NCBI GenBank assembly: GCA_039654915.1
Contig: CM077593.1
Span: 73,264,501 to 73,328,500, forward strand
Origin: Aquilaria yunnanensis
Taxonomy: Eukaryota; Streptophyta; Magnoliopsida; Malvales; Thymelaeaceae
Length of the DNA stretch: 64,000 nt
Reading direction: 5' to 3'
This document shows positions 55,526 to 64,000 of the stretch, one piece after another. The translations under genes were made by a program, and so were the position numbers. The notes beneath the pieces were generated by a model. That model was not told the origin of the DNA and ran no database searches. It worked only from the letters and a program-made list of their open reading frames with translations. How positions within the stretch are numbered: the first letter of the stretch is position 1; every line of letters begins with the position of its first letter.

Positions 55526-57219
55526 TCATTTAAATGCCACTAGGGAGCTAGAAACTACAAAATACATCAAGAGTCCTAGAGAAAAGAAACCCCCGACAAA
55601 GAGACAACAATAGCTAGAGACATAAAGTATGATTAAGACATCAAAAGCTAAAAAGAAATCACACCTGACTTGATCTCCTTGAAAGCCAAAGGAAAGCTTG
55701 AGATTGAAAGGAAGAAAAAATCTACAAAAAATCCATAATCTTGTTGTTGAAGTTGGGGTTGATCCTTGCAGACCAAGCAGACTATAATATTGCTTTACAT
55801 TGATATCCCATGCCTTTTGAAGATCTATTGAGCTTGAATTGGATGGTTGCTGACTGAAATGAGGTCTAATATTATCCATAGAGGTGAAATTGCCTCCCCA
55901 CCATGCATAAACTACTTGTTAAGGATGCATTGGGATCCTGTAATTCAAGATGAGATGTTTTAACTCTTCTTGATGGCTTTTTCAAAATGGGAATAAAAGA
56001 TCCAATGGCTTATTCCCCTTAAAACTAAATTCATCCTCATTGGTAACTTGTTTTGAAGTGCCTTCCATGTGAGAAATTCATCTTGATAGGGTACCATACA
56101 TTCCAAAAGATGTTTTGTTGCTGTGAAGTGATCTCTGGTTCTTCAACTCCTTGATGAGTAACTTGATAGTGAAGTCACACGAGTTTCAAAGATTCCATGT
56201 GAACTTATCCTCTTTATCCTTGTTTAAAGTAATAGTGTAGTTAAGAAAACCTAAGTAATAGTGTTGAGATGAAAAATTAACTTTTGTACTTCTGACCCTG
56301 ACCAACCCTTGGAGACACCTACCTAAAACAATACAAGACCCATGATTCACCTTCCTAATTCTTCATGTGTGATAGAAAGACATATTTATTTTGTGACAAG
56401 TTGTACAACCTAGGAAATCTAATTTGTAAAACTTGATATCTACCCCACTTGTCATGCTAGAACCTAATTAAGACCCCATTGGATGACAAACCACTTAGGA
56501 ATAGTCCAAGAATGGCTTTAAGTTTCACCAAATTGGAAGAAACAAAGCTTAAAGAAGACTCATTTCACAATGATCACACAGCTCTTTGTGGACAAAAAAT
56601 AGTTTGCATAGAACTAAGAAGAAAATACTTCTTAAGAAAACTTGCAATAATCTTGAAATGTAAATATTACATAAGATATGAGGCCTTTATGTAGCATGCA
56701 GGCCTTAGGGTTTCAAAACACACCAAGAGAATAAGAGGAAAACCCTAGGAAAGCTCTAGTTGGACTAGAAATCCTTGTGACACACAAACACATGCCCTAG
56801 ACATGGTTTACAACTTTACCCCACACAAAATAGGTCTAAGCTTAAAACTTATAGCCAAAATAAGTTCAAAACAAGTTAAATAACAAAATAGCCAAATTTG
56901 ATAACAAAAAAGTCTAGTAAACTAAGGGTTAGCCTGTTGGGGCTCTTTAAGGTGCTCTCAGCTGCTCTTTGGGGCTTACAGGTGCTTGGGGTGTGCCTGG
57001 TATAATTTGGGTTTTCCAATAAGCCATCCAGCATCCAATGTTGTACTTAAGGTATATGGAGCTTTAGAGTGCTCCTATCCTAAGCATTCTTGTGGACTAG
57101 GGCAGCCGTGCGCCTTAGAGTTCTAAGAGTATTCACCATGGCATGTTTGGGTGCCTCATGTCTGCAAGGAAGGCTCCAAGTGCTCCATTGGGTGCTCTAG
57201 CTCCATGCTCCTCAAAATA
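55526..57219. other. Unassigned repeat-derived DNA left of element H
   Basis: A minus-strand frame of 117 codons (55879-55526) ends in a hydrophobic tail (FSLGLLMYFVVSSSLVAFK) that looks like the 3' end of another decayed LINE. About 56700-57200 would be the 3' non-coding part or LTR of gypsy element H, by position. I cannot define LTR edges, and no gene is supported. Confidence 0.35.
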
Positions 57220-58630
57220 CTACCTCACTAAGCCTTGTGGAGACTTTTGAAGCTCCTTAGCATGCCTCCTAGTGATTAGGCCACCTAAGACCTTAAATAG
57301 GTCTTTATGTGAATTTGGTAGGCTTGTAGGGTTATCATCAACTCCCCTCTCCCTAGTATGATTCATCCTTGAATTTGCATGATAAAATAAGGATAAATCA
57401 GCAATATTAAAGGTGGGGCTAAAAAAATATTCTTCTAGCAAATCAAGCACATAAGCATTATTATCAATCTTTTTCACAACTTGGAATGGTCAATCTTCTC
57501 TAGGATGCAACTTTGTTCTTCTTTGAGTTGGAAATCTTTGTTTCCTCATATTCACCCATACCCAATTACCAAGTTCAAAAGTGACTCAGCCCTTGTTAGT
57601 TGCCTTTGCATATTATTGGTTGATCTTTTCAATTTGTAACTTAACCTTTTTCATAAAGCTTGCAATCCAAGTCAGACTTCTTTTTACCATCTAAGCTTGC
57701 AAACTCATAAGTAGGTAAAGGCAATAGGTCTAAGGGAGTTAAAGGGTTAAAATCATACATGATTTCAAAAGGAGAATAACCTGTAGTTCCATGGATAGAC
57801 CTATTATAAGAAAACTCAACATGTGGCATGCATTCGTCCCAAGTTTCAAGTTCTTACCTATAATAGCTCTAAGCAAAGTACCTAATGTCTTATTGGTTAC
57901 CTCAATTTGTCCATCAGTTTATGGGTGGCCTGAAGTTGAGAACAAGAACTTGGTTCCAAGTTTTCCCCATAAAGTTCTCTAAAAGTGGCTTACGAACTTT
58001 GAATCCCTATCAGAGATAATAGTCTTGGGAACTCCGTGCAAGCATACAACCTCCCTGAAAAATAAGTTAGCAACATGCATAACATGATGATCTATTTTAT
58101 TACATGCAATAAAGTGAGCCATTTTTTAGAACCTATCAAGAACCATAAAAATTGAGTCTCAGCCCTTATTAGTTTTAGGTAAACCAACTAGAAAATCCAT
58201 GGAAATATCAACCCAAGGTTGTGATGGTATGGGCAATGGTGTATACAAACCATGAGGTGATTAAGTAGACTTAGCCTTATTACACTCAATACAATGATCA
58301 TAGAACCTTTCACATGTTTCTCCATGTGTGGCCAATAGAAGTGCTCCCTTAACATATGCAAGGTCTTAGGAACACCATAATATCCCATAATGAGCTTCCT
58401 TAATGAGCAATTCCCTTGAAGATTTCTTAGGCATGCACAATCTATTGTCTTTGAAGAGATAACCATCTACTTGATAAAACCTCTCAAAAGCTACTTTAGA
58501 ACACTTGGAATAAACATCAACAAAGACAGAATCAAAGGCATATAAGTCATTTAAGTTCTTAAAAGTAAGAACTTTAGCATCTAAATGAGAAACTAATGCA
58601 TACCTCCTTGAAACTACATCCATCACTACA
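57220..58630 (-). pseudogene. Integrase of element H
   Basis: Pieces: end of RNase H and HHCC region (DVVSRRYALVSHLDAKVLTF, KKSSRELLIKEAHYGILW, LREHFYWPHMEKHVKG), core end (MPHVEFSYNRSIHGTTGYSP, from 57829) and tail (KKIDNNAYVLDLLEEYFFSP, 57477-57220). The catalytic core between about 58190 and 57830 is frame-shifted. Confidence 0.8.
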
Positions 58631-58639
58631 ATTTTTTTA

Positions 58640-59993
58640 CCTTACTTATACTTGGTCACATGTGGAAAGATTCAATGAATTCCACCCATTTAGCATGCCT
58701 CCTATTGAGCTTACCTTGGCCCTTAAGATGTTTAAGAGCTTGCTGATTAGTGTAGATCACAAACTTTTTTGACTGTAAGTAGTGTTGCCAAGTCTCTAAG
58801 ATAGTTCCTTATCAAAGGTAGGATAGTTTAAGGCATCACCATTGAGCTTCTCACTACAATAAGCAATAGGGAGGCTTTCTCACATCAAGCTAGCTCCAAT
58901 ACCTAAACTTGAAGTATCACATTCAATCTCAAAAGTTTTAGCAAAGTTAGGAAATGCTAGAAGTGGTACATTGCATAAATTTTCCTTTAAAAACAAAAAA
59001 GCACCATTTTGAGCTCTTTCCCACTTAAAACCTACATTCTTACTAACCATTTGAGTGAGATAGGTTGCAATGGTAGGAAAGTCTTTTACAAACCATCTAT
59101 AAAAGCTTGCTAGCCTATGTAATGATCTTACCTTAGAAGTAGAAGTACAAGTTGGCCATTCCTTAATGGCTCGAACCTTTTCTTGATCAACATCTACACC
59201 TTCATTACTTAAAACAAATCTAAGGAACACGACACGATTAGTACAAAAAGTGCACTTCTTGAGATTTGCATATAACCTTTGAGTTCTCAATGTACCCAAC
59301 ATTTGTATCAAATGTCCTACATGATCTCTAGGCTCTTGTTATAGACCAAGATATCGTCAAAGCAAACAATAAAAAATTTGCCTATAAAATGACATAAGAC
59401 ATGGTTCATTAGTCTTATAAAAGTGCCTAGTGCATTTGTATGACCACTTGGCATAACCAACCATTCATAAAGTCCAAACTTAGTGTTAAAAGTTGTCTTC
59501 CATTCATCCACTTCCTTCATTCTAATTTTATGGTATCCACTTTCTAAATCAATCTTTGAAAACATAGTAAAACCATGCAATTCATCTAACATGTCATCAA
59601 ACCTAGTAATTGGGTGACTATACTTTATCGTGATATGATTGAAGGGTCTACAATCCATGTACATATGCCATGAACCATCTTCTTTGGCTCTACAAGTACA
59701 TGCATAGTACATGGACTCATGCTTTCCTTCGCAAAGCCTTTTGCCAACAAGTCCTCCACTTATCTTTGTATCTTCTTAGTCTCCTCAAGATTGCTTCTAT
59801 AGGTAGGTCTCTTAAGGATTGGAGTTCTTAGAATCAAGTCAATTTGGTGTTCAATCCCTCTAAAAGGTGGCAATTCTCTTGGCTCTTCAGGGAATACATC
59901 TTCAAATTTCTTCAACAATGACAAAACATCACTAGGAGGAGAGGTTAGTTCATCAACAATAAGGAAATTTTCTTTAGGAAGTAAAAGAAGCAC
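58640..59993 (-). pseudogene. Reverse transcriptase and RNase H of element H
   Basis: The frame at 59993-59760 is the run-up (DVFPEEPRELPPFRGIEHQI). 59712-59317 holds the polymerase ([37 protein letters not shown], and [10 protein letters not shown] as the catalytic motif). 59311-58880 continues with thumb/RNase H (FLRFVLSNEGVDVDQEKVRA, FEIECDTSSLGIGASL). Only a few frame changes separate the blocks. Confidence 0.87.
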
Positions 59994-60048
59994 TGTTTTT
60001 ATGCTTGCAGTGCTTTCCTTACATCACTCTTTTTACAATCATACACTC

Positions 60049-60907
60049 TGATAGCCGGAGGACTATCGCCTCCACCTGGCCGAACTCCCTGCGACTAGAA
60101 TGGCCAGGAGATCTGGCGCTACCCGGAAAAAGGTGGGATCACACACCTCGGAGACAAGCCAACGAGCCCGAGCTCGGCATGCCAGGGAACTCGAGGATAC
60201 TATTAGCCCCCCCGAGGTAGTAAACAGACCTCCTTCGAAAAAGTGGCAACAGCTAGTGCGGGCCAAACATGATCTTGCCGAAGGCGGAACTCCCTGAATC
60301 TGGGAACCCCCAAACTGGGGGCATGTTTCCCAAAGTGGCACGGTCCGTACAAGAGGACGACCTCACCCAGGGACCTCGGGAGTACAGCAGGAGCATTTAA
60401 GGAAGCCTCTGACATGTCGCCCACAGACGTCACAAGCCACCTCAAACGGCGCTCTGACACGCCGACGCCATCAAAGTCACATCATGGCCCGTCTCGGCTC
60501 AAGGCTCAAGGAAGCCTGCCACCAGCTACTTGTCCTCTACACCTAGACATTCAGAGAACATCCGACCGAACACGTGTCATGATCTGAACGGGCTGGACAC
60601 CTCTATAAATACTAGGGAATACACCCTGGCAAACGGCTGGCAAATATCCTGACTCCCCACTCTGAGAAAATACGACCAGGCGAGTTCACTAAACCCCTTT
60701 GTGCTATTTCCTCTGCCTTCTCTCAGCACCACTGACTTGGGCGTCGGAGGCTCCTCCCCGGAAAAACACCCCGGGGACCTCCTAACCCACTTTTTCTGAA
60801 CATCTCAGGCACTCTCCCTTGGGCAAACCGGCCACCAGGCGTTCTTCCTCTCCGGGAGTCCCTCCATCAGTCACCATGACTACCAACGATGAAGCCCCTG
60901 GGCATCA
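60049..60907 (+). mobile_element. Solo LTR G of the Tat-like superfamily
   Basis: It starts TGATAGCCGGAGGACTATCG and ends CCTGGGCATCA. The TSD CACTC is perfect (60044-60048, 60908-60912). It carries a G-box ACACGTGT (60570-60577), TATAAATA (60604-60611) and an ATG (60876) 32 nt before its end, all as in C, D and E. No internal element sequence is present. It lies in the linker between the protease and reverse transcriptase of H. Confidence 0.95.
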
Positions 60908-61101
60908 CACTCTTTTCTTATCTCTCCTTGCCTCTCAAGTTTGTTACCTTGGGAACACTCAACTCTCACTTTCACTTAAGTTTCCTCTCCTCACCATGCC
61001 TTTCTTCTATTTTCCTAGCTTTCCTCTCTTGTTTCTTTCCATTTAGTCCTTCATCTTTCCTTTTTTTTTTTCTCTTAACCTTTAAAGGTTTTTTTCATCC
61101 T

Positions 61102-61735
61102 TCATAACTTGTTGAGGTGATAGTGGCAAGAGTGTGAATAGCATCCCTTTGTGGACAAAAGTGTACATATTATTGTACCCATCATGTGTTGCTCTTTTGT
61201 CAAATTGTCATGGCCTTTCAAGCAAGATGTGATAAGATTGCATTGGCACGACATCACACAAAACTTCATCTTGATAATTTCCAATCTTAAAGCAAATAAT
61301 AACTTGCCTTTGGAGCCAAACCTTTTCTCTATCATTGAGCTATTGTAACTTGTAGGTTTGTGGATGCTTGTGTGGAGGTAGTTGCTTTTTCTCCACCAGA
61401 GTGTTAATGGCTACATTGGCATAACTCCTTCCATCTATGATCAAGCTACACATCTTGTCTTCCACTTGGCACCTTGTATTAAATATGCATTCTCTTTTAT
61501 CAACTTCCTCCTTAGCTTGCCTATTCAAGGCTGCTTCTAGCAATAAATGCAAAGTCTTCCTTTTCAGCTTCTTCTCCTAATGATACATCTTCCAATGGTG
61601 GCATCTCAACAAGGTCATCTTCTTGAGCCTTTTCCTCAAACTTTAGGTCCCTAAACTAATCAACATACAACACCTTTTAGTTTAGGCAATCTTCGATCAC
61701 ATTTCTCTTTCTTTTACACTTATAACAAACAATGT
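61102..61735 (-). pseudogene. Gag zinc knuckle and protease of element H
   Basis: The knuckle CYKCKRKRNVIEDC (61727-61686) has Asn where the zinc-binding His should be. The protease block MCSLIIDGRSYANVAINTLV (within 61552-61340) corresponds to the (I/V)DGGS(C/S)xNVAS motif of plant gypsy proteases. It is followed at 61335-61102 by the frame-shifted region normally giving the LLGRPW(Q/L)(F/Y)D segment. Confidence 0.75.
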
Positions 61736-61809
61736 CATGGGCTCTTCTATGATTTTGAGGGTTAGGGATATCTTTAGGTTGCATGGGTGCCACAGGTGTC
61801 TTTTCTAGG

Positions 61810-62535
61810 TGATGCATGCCGACATCTTCATTGTATGACATGTTGGCCGGAAGGAGAGACTTCCGATGAGAAGATATCTACATAACCTTGAAGAGCGTGG
61901 GTTAGGAGCTCCCCGGAGTGTGTTTCTGCGAGAGGAGCCTCTGATGCACAAGTCAGTATATAGGAGAGAAGTTGTTAAGAGTAGAGAGTAGGAAAGGGTG
62001 AGTCATATCATCCTTACCAAGGAGCCTCCCAAGTATTTATAGAAGCATGGAGAGAGAAGGCCGTTTTACACAGCCTATGTAGATCATGACACATGTTTGG
62101 CTAGATCTAGTCTATACGTTCTGAGGTAGGTATCTCCAGCTGGCCGTAGGTAGTTCTGGCTAGAGGGTAGGGGTGTGTGCGAGGCTTCTTTGTCAGAGAT
62201 TCCTTAACCGTATTTGTTGTTATATGAACAAGACCCCTTTGGGGTTGTGAGACCCTTTCAGGCGGAGATTTTCCCGAGGGCTATTGGAGAAGGCCATTTG
62301 GAAGAGTGAACCATCCTCAAGATACTTTTCCTCTATCGGGGGTGATGGACCTATTTTTTTTAGGTTGGTAGCTCACAAATCTGAGGGTGGTGAGGACCTT
62401 TTTTCCCGAAGTTGGCCATATAACTTTCTGAGGGTGGTGTAGAGAATCCCCTAAGGTTGGTGCTATGACTACCAGAGGGTGGTGTCAAGTTAGCCACTTA
62501 GGAGGTCTCGTGGGTGATAACTCTTTGGCTATCAC
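61810..62535 (-). repeat. 3' LTR of element I
   Basis: It has a TATAAATA box (reverse complement 62034-62041) and the terminal TGATAGCC. The inner end, TGATGCATGCC on the plus strand at 61810, is inferred from the LTR end shape in E; the target duplication cannot be tested. Confidence 0.75.
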
Positions 62536-63130
62536 ATGCCTCTCTCAGAGAAGCCGAAGTTGCATTTTCGGCGCTAATCACTCAGCAGCACATCATGGAA
62601 ATCTTGCTTTTTTGGGTAGCTAAAGCTGCCCTTGGCGAAAGAACTTGCTTCCGCTAGCTCTTTGGGCTGAGATGCTTTCTTTTTCCAAAGTTGCATTTTT
62701 GGCATTCATTGGGGTTCCTCGTTTGTGCTCCATTCTATGGATTTTGGGCCCTTGATCAGGACATTGGTCCAAATTAACTTCTTTCTTTTGGCGAAGTCAC
62801 ACCTTCAGATTTGTAAGGAGTTTGGTTATATCCTTTAGCCGAACACTCAGTTCTGGCGAGGTTATACCTTCGGAGGTGAGGGGACATCTTTCCTTAGGAT
62901 TTTTTATCCCTGCCTTTTGCCAGGAAACCATCCTATCTCATGGTCGAGTAGTCATGTCACTTCGGTTTAGGCAACATAGGCCTGCAAGTGTCAGATGGCA
63001 TGCCCTTGGTTTTCACATCATGTGACACATGTCTTTAGTTTATTGGTGATCCGTTGCGTCTGTTACATCGGTTACGTCCTTTCGCTTGCGAAGGGTCATT
63101 ATGGTGACGCTTTGCTTGCCACCTTTAGCC

Positions 63131-63138
63131 TATATAAA
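63131..63138 (+). promoter_or_regulatory. TATA box of the I antisense gene
   Basis: TATATAAA in AGCCTATATAAAGCC, about 250 bp before the ATG at 63384, as in the other elements. Confidence 0.6.
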
Positions 63139-63383
63139 GCCTTTTTCCCTTTAGAGTTTGCTCACTCATTTGCTTCCATCCCTCTTGCTTTCTCTCTTCC
63201 TCTCATTCTCCGTCCTTTCTTTACGGTGGTGTCTGCTGTTGAGCGATTTTTGGCAAGTTTTGCGATGGTTCGTGAAGTTCATCTATTTGCCGAATATGTG
63301 GGTTTTTTTTCCAAAGTTGCTCATCTTCTTCCCATTTTTTTCTTTCTTCCATCTATTTGAGGTTTGTGTCTTAGTCACTGAAG

Positions 63384-64000
63384 ATGCCATCCGAACAAGC
63401 CACGGTTAAGGCTTTTCCCGAGAGTTAGCTTCCTCTCGACTCTCATTTGAGCTGCGTGACTTCAGAGAAGTTGGCGAAGTGGAGGCTCAAATTTTTTGTT
63501 CCTTCTTACTCAAAAATTAGGCTACTCGATCATAATGAACTAAGCTACCTTCCTCGTTCGAAGGAGATTACTGTCTTCAGAGCACAATTGAAGGCGGGCT
63601 TTTGCTATCCACTACCGAAGGTGGTTTCAGACTTCTGCCATTTTCACGGCATAGCCGTCAATCAGATGCCCCTGAACTCTTATGCCTACTTTAATGCCTT
63701 CCTGTGTATGTGTGGAGTTTTTAAAATTTTCCCCCACTTTATCTTCTTTCTCCAATACTATAAGCTTCATCCTACCCCGAAGGGGGGATTTTACTTTCTA
63801 CTTCCTTAGGGATCTGGTAGCAAAAAAATTACTTTCATTTTTGGCACCAAAGATAGTTGGGGAGGGTGGTAAAAGAAGCACTTTTTATGGAGATTGATGA
63901 TAAGTAGAAACACCTCCCAGCTCAATGGGCTTCTGGTACACTGGCAACCGATGTAGTGGATCCTAGGAAGCTATTAACTCTTGAATTGGAGTCTCAGTTT
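63384..64000 (+). pseudogene. Antisense gene of element I, exon 1 (runs off the window)
   Basis: ATG at 63384 (MPSEQATVKAFPES). It aligns with exon 1 of C and D: CVTSEKLAKWRLKFFVPSYS, KEITVFRAQLKAGFCYPLPK, CHFHGIAVNQMPLNSYAYF, GVFKIFPHFIFFLQYYKL, GGFYFLLP. Stops are TAG at 63426-63428 and TAG at 63807-63809, with further breaks after. The distal exons lie outside the window. The sequence is clearly more diverged than B-E are from one another. Confidence 0.85.

Larger units (their letters stand above)
57220..61809 (-). mobile_element. Decayed Ty3/gypsy element H (non-Tat)
   Basis: On the minus strand the order gag zinc knuckle, protease, linker, reverse transcriptase, RNase H, integrase can be followed from 61735 to 57220, interrupted by solo LTR G (60049-60907). 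Motifs such as NPLTPLDLLPLP in the integrase suggest a chromovirus-type gypsy rather than Tat. The right end is cut by element I at 61810, so the gag N-terminus and 5' LTR are missing or out of window. Many frameshifts. Confidence 0.8.
61810..64000 (-). mobile_element. Tat-like Ty3/gypsy element I, 3' end only
   Basis: Minus orientation. Its 3' LTR is 61810-62535 (starts TGATAGCCAAAGAGTTATC at 62535), followed on the plus strand by the antisense gene, as in element E. Gag-pol and the 5' LTR lie beyond the window. It cuts the gag of element H. Confidence 0.85.

Overview
This is plant nuclear DNA from an intergenic, repeat-packed region. The evidence is nested LTR retrotransposons with plant-type Pol proteins, L1-type LINEs, MITEs, plant-type TATA boxes and short GT-AG introns. 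I see no intact host gene, no rRNA or tRNA gene and no CRISPR array. Nothing in the window fixes the species; a dicot is a guess.

Layout. 1-2550: AT-rich flank with one MITE (1229-1772). 2551-3510: an A-rich/T-rich foldback repeat, followed by a cluster of GTGACCGGGTCAC dyads (3511-3655). 3656-8617: a 5'-truncated Ty1/copia element (+) with its 3' LTR. 8868-9449: a hAT-like MITE with a perfect 8-bp target duplication. From 9579 on, almost everything is one superfamily of Tat-like Ty3/gypsy elements whose LTRs start TGATAGCC. Element B (9579-27883, +, TSD TCTAC) is internally deleted and split by element E (11384-22128, -, TSD TATAG). Element C (28003-41836, +, TSD TCTAG) is split by a roughly 3.1-kb probable solo LTR, F (33873-36971). 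Element D is at 42778-53271 (+). B, C and D lie inside or beside one old L1-type LINE on the minus strand (27889-28002, 41842-42777, 53272-about 54400). After a plus-strand LINE 3' end (about 54590-55525) comes a decayed minus-strand gypsy element H (57220-61809). H carries a solo LTR of the same superfamily (G, 60049-60907, TSD CACTC) and is cut at its right by element I (61810 to the window end, -).

How the genes work together. Each Tat-like element holds two convergent genes. Gag-pol runs from the 5' LTR; its first ATG lies inside the LTR, usually 32 nt before the LTR end, and the frame reads straight through the primer-binding site. A second gene lies antisense at the 3' end and has its own TATA box near the 3' LTR. 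In the four elements that contain the whole gene (B, C, D, E) it has four exons with three short introns at the same positions and phases. It encodes a protein of about 700 residues with an N-terminal domain of the 'putative gypsy-type transposon' kind and a C-terminal coiled coil. Because the retrotransposed RNA is the other strand, these introns are not removed by retrotransposition. All gag-pol copies are broken, mostly by C-to-T type nonsense changes.
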